DNA of 64,000 nt from Perkinsus olseni (GCA_013115135.1 JABANP010000010.1:1-64000); one strand, 5' to 3'. Positions 45,657-58,537 are shown, numbered from the stretch's first letter. The notes: generated from the letters alone by a model not told the origin. Translations and numbers: made by a program.

Positions 45657-48600
45657 TCAGTCGCCAGCCGCTGCCAATAGGGAGTCCGTAGCGAGCGGAG
45701 AAGCGGACGCCCTCTGGACAAGTCCTGCATTAGATCGAATGGTCTCCGCTATCTGGGATACTGACCGGGATATCTGACAAGGAGCCGAAATGGCGGTGTA
45801 ACCGTTACCCTACATCGGGCCTCTCGAGGGGAAGGTAATGTCTCACCACACGCCATGCCAGCGATTTTTGGAAATTTTTCCGTGTTTGAACCGATCGTTC
45901 ACTAACGTGGAGAAAATGTAGTCTCAGTCGAATACAGCGTCTTTCAGTTCAAAATGACAGCTTCCGATTGCTGCCCGCTAGAAATCGCAACTCGCTCGAA
46001 GGAAGAAAATCATAGAAGGTGGGCCCTTCCTAAGTGTACACCCTGTGCAAACTGCCCCATCGTCAACGTCGCGCAAGAGTTCTCACGCTGACCTCGTGGA
46101 CCATGGTACTACTTCTTTCAGGTTGTAATCAGCCGCAAGCTTCTCAACCCGCTGTGCCATCTCCTCCGTACAAGCATTCCTAGAACAGCTCCCGATGACG
46201 GAGGCGAGGAGCGTGGAACTCGCCGTGGCCACTCTTCTGTGGACAGCAGAAAAGTTGGTCTCTAACCAGTTCCAGGCAAGGTCAGCACCCCCTTTAGAGG
46301 AGATCCTGACGCTTGCCATCGGGAAGAAAAAGTCCTGTGTCTTGACCGAGGGCGTCAAGCACCACTCCAACACTTTCCGCTTCAGAGGTACACTTGGGAC
46401 GAACCTGTAAGGATATCAGTACGCTAGAAAGTGAAGAGATTCTATCTTCTTACCCGATGGCATGGTAGATGTCGACACGCTCGGTCTGCGGGGTAGTCGG
46501 GTCTTCGGCTTTCTTCAGGAGCTGCCTCCAGAGACCTTCACCCTTAGCTGCCTCTCCCCACCGGCTAACGCCAACTTGAATACGGATGGGCGAACGTCGT
46601 CAGCGACACTCGGCGTGATCATCGAGGTAGTCCAAGGTCATCTCCACACAGGAGGCAGCAAGCTGTGAATCAGCCTGGCAGTAGACAGCGGCCAGAGAGG
46701 TGATAGCAGCCCTCAGCTGTCGATCCTTAGCAGTATCGCTGTCCTTGGTCCGCCACCCGCACTTAGCAAGCAGTGGACTGATGATACGACTGACAAGTCG
46801 CTTGAACGGTTCCTCCTTGCCGATGCCGACACAGACTAAGTGCAGAGCTGCTATAACCCTAACGAGGGCATCCCATACATCAGGGTCGGTCTCCTTCTTG
46901 TAGGCGACCAAGACCTTGGGCACTTCCTCGGGCTGAACTCGACCAGCCTTGCACAACGCCAGTGTATCGAAGGCAAAGTGAATTCTATTCGCGACGGGAA
47001 TTTCCTTGGCACTGATCGCTCTCAGAATGGCCTCAACGTCATCAGGACAAGTGTAGTGCACTCTGTAGGGGACCCAGGCTCCCCAGTTGAACAAGTGCCA
47101 CTTGGAGTCACGTAGCTTGATGGTAGCCTCGCGGTCCCTCAGAAGGGTTAGGCTTCCCAAAGATTCCGTCGGGGTGGAGTCATCACCGACGAGGATCGGC
47201 ACCACCCACTTCTTCTCCTCGTCCCCCTCCTTTACCGAGCCATCGGATAGGAACCAACTTTGTGTGACTTTACAGTTACCATTGGAGTCACGAGGGCCGA
47301 CCTCCAATACTGGATAACCCATCTGGTCCGTCCAGGAATCCATCATCTCCTTCACAGGAAGACCGGATACCTAAAACTCACATCCTCTAGCTTGTCCCGC
47401 TGCGGAGTGGTTTCTACATCTTCTACGGCCTCCCAAAGGTCGTCTGTCGTCGCATTGCCATACTGATGCTTCCTCATGTACAGCTGCAGAGCCTCCCGGA
47501 ACTTCTTGCCGCCAACGAAGCTCCACAGAAGCCTCACAACCGCTGAGCCTTTCCGGTAGGATATGTAATCGAGGACCTCATGAAATGCAGCAATCCTCAA
47601 GTGCGATGCGGACGACAGTCCTATTGCTGATGCCAAGTCACCCAGTCCCGCAGCAACCTATACTACCTGTTCAGCTTCCTCAGCGCTGTCTAGGTGGACA
47701 ACGATAGGATGGCTCGATCTCAGACCGTCAACACTGAGAGCTCCCTCCAAGGTATCGGAAATATACCTGCTCGAAGTGTCCAGCTCCTCCCCAAGAAGCC
47801 TCTTCCTAGGGCTCACATATTCCACACTCCTAGCTCAGGCCGCAAGGCATCCGTACAGAGGTACTGCATGAAGGTAGCGAACCCCTCGTTGAGCCAGAGC
47901 TCGTCCCACCAATGCATCGTTACTAGATTGCCGAACCATTGGTGAGCCAACTCGTGCGCTACTACGGTAGCGACCCGGGTCATTCGAGCCACCGAAGCCT
48001 GAGACACACCAATTTCGCAAGGCGAGGGTACGGTACTACCTTTTCTGGATCGCAGAGCAGGTCGGTCTCCCTGTATGTGACCAGACCCCAGTTTTCCATA
48101 GCTCCCATGGCGAAGTCAGGGACGGCAATCATGTCCATCTTAGGAAGGGCATAGCGTAGGCCGAAGAAATCCTCGTACCTGATGACCGCGTAAAGACACT
48201 CTGGAGCCACCCAAATCTACTACCATTCTATTGACTGGACACCGCAGTCAAGAGCGTAGTGCAGTAAGTCCTTCTTGCCTGGTGTGCATATGGCTCGAAC
48301 CTATCACTTGGTGCTGATCACAAGCGGATCGGAGACCATCTGGTTTACTAAGGTGCCGTTCTTCGTGGTAGCCTGGAGGTACTCAAACTGGCCAATGCAG
48401 AAGGCAACCAAATAAGTGCTCATCTTGGGAGTAGGCATGAATTCGACTCTCTGGTATGGGATAGGAGCATCGGGGTTCCCCCCATTGTAGAGGGTCCTGG
48501 ACGCCTCTGGCATATTGGAAATGGCCTGAGCCAAGGAAAGGTCAGAGAGATGCCACAGTGAGCAGCTCGGTACCTGTAGGCGAGCGTCGCAGGAGATGGT

Positions 48601-49694
48601 TATCCGAAATACAGCCTTGGCCTCAGGCTCATCGATGCAAGGGAAGGCCCGGCGAGCATGGATGAGAGCGAAAAACGTCGTTCCCATGTAGCGCTGCTTT
48701 CCAGCAAGGTCAGTGTAACTGAGCACTGGATACTCGAGGAGGTCGGGAAAGTTGTCCAGTAGACGACGTGGTGCACCCTCTCACCTTGACCTGTAGAAAC
48801 CAGCCATTTGGTCGTTGATGGTTCCCACATAATCAACGCTCAGAATGCCGAAGCCAGTGGGCAGCGCCTCAGCAAACTCGAAGCTCACTACACTGGACTC
48901 CGGAAGGATCCGCACCGACACTGCCTCAATAGGCTCCGGCACCGGAAGGAGTGAAAACAACCTGGGCCACGAATGAAGTCTCGCCGGCAGCTATGCACAG
49001 CGCCTCCGGTAATCAATGTTTCAATGTACATCACGATGTAGAAGGACATTAGGACGTGACGTCGAGATCCTATGAGTTCATGACAGCTCCAAGCTCCGGC
49101 CTCATGGAGAAGTCGTAAGAGTTTGAAGAACGTGAAAAACAGTTGCAATGATAAAGACGAATTGCGCTGTACCAATGTGAGCGAAGGTGATGCCATTATG
49201 CCAGTCGAGCACTGGGGCCATTCTGCCAACCCTGGGACAGATGGTCGACGGGTAGTGCTCGCCCTCTTGGGTCCGATTGGGCATCTGTTTGGCATATGGC
49301 CCCAGGGCAACACCCCTACGATGAAACGCGGAATTGAATTTTTCCCTAGCGCCTCATGGTATGGGAGAAACGATTTTTGAAGCTAAAAAAAGGTCTTCCC
49401 GAGGCGCATTTCGTCGAGACACCCAGTGGACAAGCCTTGAATGCTGGGCTATCCGGATCTACAGCGATCGCCATCGACAAAATGCTCATGCCACGTCGAG
49501 ACAGGACCGTCCAGTACTACCTTGGGCTCAAAAGCCAACTCTTTCGCGTGCAACTCGATAGTCTTCGTAGGTTCCGAGACGGCTAGACAAATCTTCGATG
49601 AGCCCTCGAACTGGAACGTGTCCATGTTGGGCTTAATATGAATGTCGTATTCTTTCACAGTGATGTTCTTAGACAGAACGTCTGAGCCTGGCAT
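45657..49694 (-). CDS. M1 aminopeptidase, puromycin-sensitive type, copy B
   Basis: The start at 49,694 opens [20 protein letters not shown], again without a presequence. [13 protein letters not shown] lies at 48,100 and the zinc site [20 protein letters not shown] with WLNEGF at 47,955-47,890. The [19 protein letters not shown] block (47,355) is shared with the other copies, but the following part ([20 protein letters not shown], then [20 protein letters not shown]) is the most divergent of the four. The C-terminal exon is [20 protein letters not shown] ending DSLLAAAGD with its stop at 45,657-45,659. One extra T (AA at 48,928-48,929 on +) breaks the frame between [11 protein letters not shown] and [12 protein letters not shown]. 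The second intron is about 500 nt, far longer than its counterparts. It lies 124 bp upstream of copy A in the same orientation. Confidence 0.88.
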
Positions 49695-50028
49695 TGTAAA
49701 ACAAAAAAAATCACTGTGACGACGATAAGACAAAGTCATGATATCATAACTATCAAAATTTATACTAACCTCGTGTGGCGGTGCAGTAGTGCGCTAGTGA
49801 TAGACTAGCGACTCCGTGGTAGACGAGTCTATCCGACTCACTGCGACCCCTCTGCGCGGATTAACTGAGAAGTAGTCAGGGTTCACAACCGAGCTCAGGA
49901 TACACAATGACAGGCACTCCCTCGGTAACGCAATTCCTTACATGCCCGATGAAACCACACTATCGAACTCCTCACATGCGGAGCGGAAAATCACTACCAA
50001 GCCCCTCGTCGATCGGGGCCTCTGGGCT

Positions 50029-53000
50029 TTACAGGCCCTGCCAGAATTCGGGAGAAGCTATGGCGCTGGACTTGGCACGGGCGACAAGAGCAGCGTTTGA
50101 GCGTATGTTCTCGACTATCTGCGATATGATGCGGGATATCTGAAAAACGCCACGACGTCATGAATCTTGCAAAACCGAGAGAGTGCTTACCGAAGTGAGC
50201 TCCTTCTCCTTGGCGAGGTTCTCCACATTATCGGCCATTTCGTAGGTGACCGAGCCTCTTGCGCAGCTCGAGACGACAGCGGCTAGCAGCGACGGGCTGG
50301 CTGTGGCGACACGACCCCTACAGGCGTCGAAGTTGGACAGGAGCCACTGCCAGGTCAATGGTCCGGCCTCTGCTGTGGAGCTTCGGACGCCTCCCATCGG
50401 ATAGAAGAAATCTTGGGGCTTGATGAAGTTGGTGAGGCACATGTCTAGGGTGCGCTTCTTGAGGGCTGGGCTGGCGATATACCCGAGACTGAGGTAGATG
50501 TCCATCCTGCAGCCTTGAGAGGTTTCGTATTTCTCAGCAGTTTTGATAAGCTCCTTCCACAACTCCTCTCCGACTGCTGGATCACTACCGGCCAAAGCCA
50601 GCCGGAAGACCGGAACTCTGACATCCTCGGCGAGGGAGTCGGGGTTCTCGAGGAAGCCGCGGGTCATCTCGGCGCATTTGGCGGCGAGAGATTTGTCAGA
50701 TGAGCAGTGCTGCGACGCCAAACTGGCCAAGCAGGTTCGGAGTTGACGATCCTTCGGAGTCTCGCCGGTCTTCCTTTCCCAGCCGACCTTCTCCAACAAG
50801 GGAGTTATCATACCCGACACCAACTTGTCGAGTTCAGCAGTGCGGCCGAGGCCTGTACAGATAGTCGACAGACCACCAATCAGATTGGAGAGGGCGTCCC
50901 AGACATCAGCGTCGGTCTCGTTCCTGTACGCCTTCAACACTCGAGGAGCATCTTCGGGGCTGACGCGTCCGGCTTTAGTCAAGGCGAAGATATCACCCAA
51001 AAGGTTGACCCTGTTGGGGACGGGGACCGTCTTGTCGGTCACGCCCCGGCCAGGATCTTCGCATACTCCTCAGCAGAAGTGTAATGGACCCTGTAGGGCA
51101 CCCACGCGCCGTAGTTGAGGAGAGCCCATCTGCCGTTGCCAACATTAATGGTCTCAGACTTCTCGCGCATCATAGTTAGTCTGCCCATCTCACCAGCCGG
51201 TGTCTTCTCATCACCGATGAGGATCGGCACCACCCACTTCTTCTCCTCGTCCCCCTCCTTTACCGAGCCATCGGATAGGAACCAACTTTGGGTGACTTTA
51301 CAGTTACCATTGGAGTCACGAGGGCCGACCTCCAATACAGGATAACCCATCTGGTCCGTCCAGGAATCCATCATCTCCTTCACGGGCTGACCGGATGCCT
51401 GACCGTCGGCAAATATGGAGCCAAAGTATCCTGCGAAGCGCGTAACACTACCTTCTCCAGAGCCCTCCAGAGATCATCCGTAACAGAATTGCCGTACTGA
51501 TGAGTCTTCATGTACTGGCGGACACCTTCCGTGAACTTGTCAGCTCCGACCACCGCCCACAGCTGCCTCACAGCCGCAGGAGCCCTTCATGTAAGAGATG
51601 GCGTCGAAGACCTAGAAGGACTACCATCGAACGACCCTACGTCGAAAACCATCAACCTAACCTGCTCAACTTCCTCAGCCTTGTGGATCGGTACCACAAT
51701 CGGGTGACTCGAGCGGAGACCGTCAAGGGCCAAGGCACGCTCAAAGGACTCGTGAATGTACCTGAGAGGAGGGACGATCATCCCAGCCAGAGTGCGTCGC
51801 TCCGCCCTACGAGTTCCAAACTCCCCAATCGGGGAAGAGAGCGTCGGCGGAGGCGTACTGCATGAAGGTGGCAAAGCCCTCATTGAGCCAAATACCATCC
51901 CACCACTCCATAGTGACGAGATTACCAAACCACTGGTGGGCCAACTCATGGGTCACGACGGTCGCCAAGCGAGAGCGGCGATTGACGGAGACCTGTGAAC
52001 CAGACGATACGGCACAAAGAAAACAGTTAACGTGTAAGACGAAAAACCTCTGCAGTCGCTACTACCTTGTCAGCATCACATAGGAGATCGATCTCTCTGT
52101 ATGTGACCAGACCCCAGTTTTCCATGGCCCCCATGGCGAAGTCAGGGACGGCAATCATGTCCAGCTTAGGCAACGGGTAGTGAATTCCGAAAAAATCTTC
52201 GTACCTGGGTGACGGTATAGACGGCGGATCATGAAGGCGACCACAGAGCCAGTAGTCGTACCATTGGAGGCAGCGGATGCCCACGTCCAGAGCGAAGGTA
52301 CACTGAGCTTGCTTTCCCTGGAGTACAAAGGACGCGAACCTGAGGACGAGTGGTCGAGTAACAGTTAGTATGAAAATGAGTTGAATTGTACCAGCGTTCC
52401 GTTCTTAGTGGTGCCTTGGACGAACTCGAACTCGCCCACGCAGAACGCGACCAGGTAGGAGCTCATCTTAGGTGAAGGCATGAAGGAGACCGTCTGGTAA
52501 GCGACGGCCTTGTCACCGCTGTCTTTGGTGAGAATGGTCCTCGATGACTCAGGCATATTGGAGATGACCTGCCGAGACCTCCCCGATAGCGACCGTCGAG
52601 GATCCAGGATCCCCAGCACCCACCTGCAGGTCAGCTTCCGGTAGTGATAGTGACCTTATAGACAGCTTTGCGTTCAGGCTCATCGACACAGGGGAATGCC
52701 CTCCTAGCATCGATGGCTTCCATCTGCGTGCTCAGCATGTACTTTTTCTTACCGAACTGGTCGATGTACCTGAGGACGTCCGCATCACGGCACTGGGCCG
52801 CAAGACGAGGAAAGGTACCCAGATCTGTAGAAGCCAGCCATCTGGTCGTTGAGAGTCCCGACATATTCAATGGCCAACTCTCCCTCGCCAGGCTGAAGCT
52901 CCTCTGGGAACTCGAATGTGCATTCCGTGGCGGCCTTCGAGACGCTCACTGAGGAGGCGGTAACGGATGAACCGCCAGAGGGAGTATAGGTAACCTGCAG

Positions 53001-53614
53001 GAGCCGCCATGCGAGCACCCTGGTCAAGTAGACTCCGTTAAGCGCTATGACGCACCTTGGGGTCAATAGCAAGCTCCTTGGCGTGTAGTTTGATAACCTT
53101 GGTCGGCTTGGTGACAGCCAAAGATATCTTAGATTCGCCTTGGAAGCGGAAAAGTGTCGAAGCTCGGCTTCAAGTGGATGTCGTATTCACGAACATCGAT
53201 GTTGTCCGGCAGCACATAGCGAGATGGAGTAGCCATGGATGAACGACAAGCTGCCGATACCTACAAGCCACACAACTCAACTGAGAACCGTTGAAAGAGC
53301 TGCCAACTAGGGCCACTCCGGATCACGGCTGCGTCGGGTGGGTTCCGAACAGACTATTGTGCGGCGAAATTTGGAGCACTCTACTCGCAACACCGTCCCT
53401 CAATAACGCCAACCACATCACAAACATGCCGTACTGCATCGGATGCGCTGCTACAGAAGCCTCTCGGCTGCCGACTCCAAGCCGCCTCCAAGAAGAACGA
53501 TGCCGGTAGTTGTCTTCGGAAAGGCGATGCAGCACCGGCGAGCGTCGCTAAGCTCCTGCTGATCGATGGGTGACACAGTAGGCCTCCTATTCGACGGCTG
53601 GCCAATACCGACAT
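50029..53614 (-). CDS. M1 aminopeptidase copy C, with putative mitochondrial presequence
   Basis: The first exon is proposed at 53,614 to about 53,437 ([14 protein letters not shown] ... [13 protein letters not shown]), Ser/Arg-rich with almost no acids. A phase-0 GT-AG intron joins it to [20 protein letters not shown] near 53,260. If this exon is ignored, an ATG at 53,236 gives a cytosolic form. [20 protein letters not shown] lies at 52,125, the zinc site [13 protein letters not shown] with WLNEGF at 51,955-51,885, the [12 protein letters not shown] block at 51,375, and the big C-terminal exon at 50,180-51,383. The last exon [20 protein letters not shown] ends PEFWQGL with its stop at 50,029-50,031. 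Two one-base frame breaks: extra A in AAAA 53,150-53,153 and extra G in GG 51,579-51,580. Catalytic residues are intact. Confidence 0.85.
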
Positions 53615-53821
53615 TCGTAAAGAGGATGCTGCCAATAGATTGTCCCAACCTCCATTGAAGCGACTAACTCGACCCATGCTCGTTATACACTTGAGAAACT
53701 CGGTAGCACGAGGTGTTTACCGGCGCACACTACAGTGTGGCCGAAGGTTGGTGATTCAATCTGGGTAGTAGCAACAAGCCGACAACTCACTACGTCCTCA
53801 TGGAGGGACGAGTGATGGCGT

Positions 53822-56800
53822 TCACAAATTCTCCCAGTACTCAGCAGTAGCGACTGCGCTGCTCTTGGCTCGCTCGACCATCGCCGCGTTGGAACGGATG
53901 TTCTCGGCAATCTGGGAGATGGTTCGGGAGATCTGAGAACAATGCATGCCAACGAGCCTCTTCGAAAAGATACTCCGCACGGGCAAAAAAACCTAGCCAG
54001 CTTACGGAAGTGAGGTCGTTGTCCCTGCCTAGTTTCTCAACGCTGTCCGCCATCTCGTAGGTGAAGCCCTTCCTAGTGCAGTTGAGTATGACTCCAGCCA
54101 GTAGGGAAGAGCTTGCGGTGGCGACACGGGCTTGGCAGGCCTTGATGTTGTCCAACAACCACTTCCAGGTCATCTCAGCGGCGTCCTGAGTTGATATGCG
54201 GACGCCTCCCATCGGGTAGAAGTAGTCCTGGGGCTTGATGAAGTTGGTAAGGCACATGTCTAGGGTGCGCTTCTTGAGGGCAGGGCTGGCGATGAAACCA
54301 AGACTGACGTAAATGTCCATCCTGCAGCCTTGAGGGGTCTCGTATTTCTCAGCGGTTTTGATGAGCTCCTTCCACAACTCCTCTCCGACTGCGGGATCAC
54401 TACCGGCCAAAGCCAACCGGAAGACCGGTACTCTGACATCCTCGGCGAGGGAGTCGGGGTTCTCGAGGAAGCAGCGGGTCATCTCGGCGCATTTGGCGGC
54501 GAGAGATTTGTCAGATGAGCAGTGCTGCGACGCCAAACTGGCCAAGCAGGTTCGGAGTTGACGATCCTTCGGAGTCTCGCCGGTCTTCCTTTCCCAGCCG
54601 ACCTTCTCCAACAAGGGAGTTATCATACCCGACACCAACTTGTCGAGTTCAGCAGTGCGGCCGAGGCCTGTACAGATAGTCGACAGACCACCGATCAGGT
54701 TGGAGAGGGCGTCCCAGACATCAGCATCGGTCTCGTTCCTGTACGCCTTCAACACCCGAGGAGCATCTTCGGGACTGACACGTCCGGCTTTAGTCAAGGC
54801 GAAGATATCACCCAAAAGGTTAACCCTGTTGGGGACGGGGACGGTCTTGTCGGTCACCCCGGCCAGGATCTTCGCATACTCCTCAGCAGAAGTGTAATGG
54901 ACCCTGTAGGGCACCCACGCGCCGTAGTTGAGGAGAGCCCACTTGCCGTTGCCGACATTAATGGTCTCAGACTTCTCACGCATCATAGTTAGTCTGCCCA
55001 TCTCACCAGCCGGTGTCTTCTCATCACCGACGAGGATCGGCACCACCCACTTCTTCTCCTCGTCCCCCTCCTTTACCGAGCCATCGGATAGGAACCAACT
55101 TTGTGTGACTTTACAGTTACCATTGGAGTCACGAGGGCCGACCTCCAATACAGGATAACCCATCTGGTCCGTCCAGGAATCCATCATCTCTCGAACTGGC
55201 TGACCCGACACCTACACAAGGGAGCGACATGCAGAGATAAAATCACCCCATAGCCTCAGGCAATACAACACTAGACAACTCCTAATAAGCACCGATCCCA
55301 ATGCGTCAACTACCTTCTCTAGAGCGTCCCACAAGTCCTCCGTCACAGAGTTGCCGTACTCGTGAGCATGCATGTACCGACGAACGCCCTCTTGGAACTT
55401 CTCAGCACCAAGTACAGCCCACAACTGCCGTACGACTGCTGAACCCTTCTCGTAAGATATGTGGTCGAACACCTGAAGAACTCCATACCGATAGAGGTTC
55501 CATGAAACCCATGCTTACCTGATCGACCTCCTCAGCATGATAGATGGGCACAACAATAGGATGACTCGAACGCAGTCCATCGAGCTCAAGACCACCTTCG
55601 AAAAATTGGTGAATGTATCTGACAGCATCGGTCCGGCGCAAGGTAAACAGCAGCGGTCGCCCATGCTACGTATTCCACATGCCCAGCTCAGGGTAAAGGG
55701 CATCGGCACTGAGGTTCTCCATGAAGGAGGCGAAGCTCTCATTCAGCCAGATACCATCCCACCAGTCCATCGTGACGAGATTGCCGAACCACTGGTGAGC
55801 CAGCTCGTGAGTAACAGTAGACGTGATGCGAGCCCGACGCTTCGTTGACAACTGCACACGGGATAGAGTGACGTCGAATGAGAGGCGACGGATGGGCTAC
55901 CTTGTCGGGGTTACACAAGAGATCAATCTCCCTGTAGGTGACGAGGCCCCAGTTTTCCATGGCCCCCATGGCGAAATCAGGGACAGCTATGAGGTCAAGT
56001 TTCGGTAAAGGGTAAGGAATACCGAAGAACTCCTCGTACCTGCACGACCACTACTGCTCTGAGTCTCATCGCAGCTCGCACATTACCAAGCTAAGACTCT
56101 CGTGGCGACCTCGAGGGCGTATCCACACTGTGCCTGCTTCCCTGGTGTGCACAATACGCGGACCTAGACAGAAGCACATGACCACCTTGCCACTACTGTC
56201 CCGATGGCCGCCCTTTGTCTCAGCGCCTCGATTGACCATAAAACGGCGGGACATATTCTCTCATACGACGCGCTACAACATCGGCTGGTGTGACCGTCAG
56301 ATACCTACCAGGGTTCCCTTCTTCGTAGTATCCTGGACGAACTCGAACTGTCCGACACAGAATGCCACAAGATAGGAGCTCATCTTGGGAGATGGCATGA
56401 ACTCCACCGTCTGATAGGATACAGGCTTCTCATTCGAGCCGCCGTTGAATACAGTGCGGGAAGCCTCGGGCATGTTCGAGAGGACCTAAGACTGTCTGCC
56501 TAGAAACGGCTGTGGCCAGTACACAGCACACACCTGCAGGCCAGCGTCAGTCGTGATAGTGATTCTGAACACAGCCTTTCTGTTGGGCTCGTCGATGCAG
56601 GGGAAGGCTCTCCTAGCGTCTATGGACTCCATCTGAGTGCTCAACATATATTGCTTCTTGCCGAATTGGTCGACGTATCTATCATCGAGCAAGATGAATG
56701 CACTCCGAATACAAGACGGTCGCGAAGGGCTACCCAGATCTGTAGAAGCCAGCCATCTGGTCGTTGAGAGTCCCGACATATTCAATGGCCAACTCTCCCT

Positions 56801-57490
56801 CGCCAGGCTGAAGCTCCTCTGGGAACTCGAATGTGCATTCCGTGGCGGCCTTCGAGACGCTCACCGAGGAGGCGGTGACGGATGAACCGCCAGAGGGAGT
56901 ATAGGTAACCTAGAGGGAAACATCACAAGAATGCTGGTGCGCATAGCCTCTCACTGAGTTCTTACACTAGGATCGATAGAAAGCTCCTTCGCGTTAAGCT
57001 TGATCGTCTTGGTCGGTTTAGTCACCGCCAGAGAGATTGTCGAGGTTCCTTGGAAACGGAAGTTGTCGAAATTAGGCTTGAGATGAATATCATACTCGCT
57101 GATGACGATGTTGTCAGGAAGCACATAGCGTGCAGACTGCTCACCAGGACTGGACATAACCGATGAACGTGATAATGAGACCTGCAACAAGCACCCTTCC
57201 TCCACTCCTGACGACTTCTCGAGAGATTCAATACAGCCCTTGGCGCCAATCCTTTCACCCACGAGCGCTCATTCTCTCCTTCGAGTTCGATTCGACCGAT
57301 CCACAACTACTTGCGAATTTGAAGCGAAATCTGCCCGTTGAGGTTGTATTCGACTCGGGGCAGCAGCGCTGCGGAAGAGGGGGCTAGAAGAGGCCCTCGT
57401 GGTCAGAAATGCCCGAGAGAGCACAGCAGCGCTGCTCTTCAGTGCGCATCGCTTCGCTACCGAAGACGACAATACACCAAGCGCGGCCAT
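53822..57490 (-). CDS. M1 aminopeptidase copy D, with putative mitochondrial presequence
   Basis: The first exon is proposed at 57,490 to about 57,312: [15 protein letters not shown] ... [11 protein letters not shown] ... RADFASNSQ, a typical Arg/Ser/Ala mitochondrial-type leader. A phase-0 GT-AG intron joins it to [20 protein letters not shown], parallel to copy C. An ATG at 57,157 would give a form without the leader. [20 protein letters not shown] lies at 55,960, the zinc site [13 protein letters not shown] at 55,810 with WLNESF (Ser in place of the usual Gly after the zinc-binding Glu). The [16 protein letters not shown] block is at 55,190 and the 456-codon open stretch at 53,990-55,211 is the ARM-like domain. 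The last exon [20 protein letters not shown] ends ATAEYWENL with its stop at 53,822-53,824. I saw no frame break in this copy. Confidence 0.9.
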
Positions 57491-58537
57491 TGGAAAGAGG
57501 ATGGTCACACCACTATACCCAGGAGAATCACTTTGGATCGGTTCCAGGCTGCGCCGGGCTCGACAGGACAGGTCTAAGCCCATGATGATCACACAAAGAC
57601 TGTCTCCTCTTTGTGGGAGAATAGTCTTCGCAACGTGAAGTTCTTGTCCCATTCAAAGAGCTTTCAGTGGCCTTAAATGTGAACCGATTCGGGAGACGCC
57701 CGGATGTCAGCGCGCCCATAGCGCGGTATTGTCAACTGGCACTTGTCATAGTGACAAGTGTCAGAACTTGAGTAGAGTCACGAAGCTTGAGGATGCCCTT
57801 GAGTATGCCTCTTCTGTTATGCTGTCCATCATCAGTTATGGAAAGGACGAGACCCTCTGCCGTTGCTGCGGATTCCGCAGTGCGGAAGGAATTAACACAG
57901 TGTGTGCGCACGCGTGCACTGCACGCATGTGAGCATCACGAGTCGTGGTTCACGACGTAAACGGTAGAGTCATTTCCAACACCAACAGATATCTCAACAA
58001 GAGCGTTCGTAATCCACCGGAGTCCCGACATCTGGCCGATAATGGCAAACGAGACGTTCGGTGAACCCACTTAATCGAGATAACGGTAGCGATTCCGCCG
58101 TTCGAGAACGTAACACGGGTAGACAACAGATAGATCTGAAGCTTTGATATTATCAAGCTAGGATGACATAGCTCCTAACGGGATCCAGTCAGTCGAGCTC
58201 GGCGGAGTCAACTGGAGGGTCGGGAAAACAAGAAGGTGGTGAGCGCCCGGGTGGGGCTGGGAGAATGCGAGGCGACCACGCCTAGAGTCACTGACATTGC
58301 CGGATTCGCCCTGGATGATACCGCATCTTATCAGAGGGAACCGCAACACAACATAGCTATTTCACTGTGGATGAAAATCCACCGGATGAAAATACGGTGG
58401 TACTGAAAAGTGCGTCGTACGACGAGAGTGGCGGACGTCATACAAGCATGAACGCTTCATAAATGCCGAATCGTACACATCGTACGGAGAACAAGCACTC
58501 GACCGTAATCAAGGGAGGCAGGGCACCGGCCGACCAA
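57491..58537. other. intergenic upstream of aminopeptidase D
   Basis: This is about 1 kb between the start of copy D and the 3' end of the BT1 transporter, both on the - strand. The open frame of copy D's first exon continues upstream to 57,652, so the start could be earlier. A + frame at 57,729-57,932 has no recognisable content. A short perfect inverted repeat is noted separately. Otherwise nothing was seen. Confidence 0.45.
57740..57760. repeat. perfect 9-bp inverted repeat, 3-nt loop
   Basis: CACTTGTCA and TGACAAGTG are separated by TAG. It lies 250 bp upstream of the proposed aminopeptidase D start. It could be a protein-binding palindrome or chance; no second copy was noticed elsewhere. 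Confidence 0.6.

Noticed and set aside
49123..49380. + strand frame of 85 codons inside copy B
   Set aside because: It lies in the long intron of aminopeptidase B with no protein-like composition.
50707..51084. + strand open frames of 125 and 156 codons (also 54,522-54,992) antisense to the aminopeptidases
   Set aside because: They overlap well-supported M1 coding exons and recur only because the two copies are nearly identical.
53150..53153. Aminopeptidase copy C as a pseudogene
   Set aside because: Its two lesions are single bases in homopolymer or doubled bases, the same kind as in indispensable genes here, and all catalytic residues and splice sites are intact. I keep it as a gene with probable sequence errors.
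57729..57932. + strand frame of 67 codons with several Cys
   Set aside because: No signal peptide, repeat or conservation clue; it probably arises by chance in an intergenic region.
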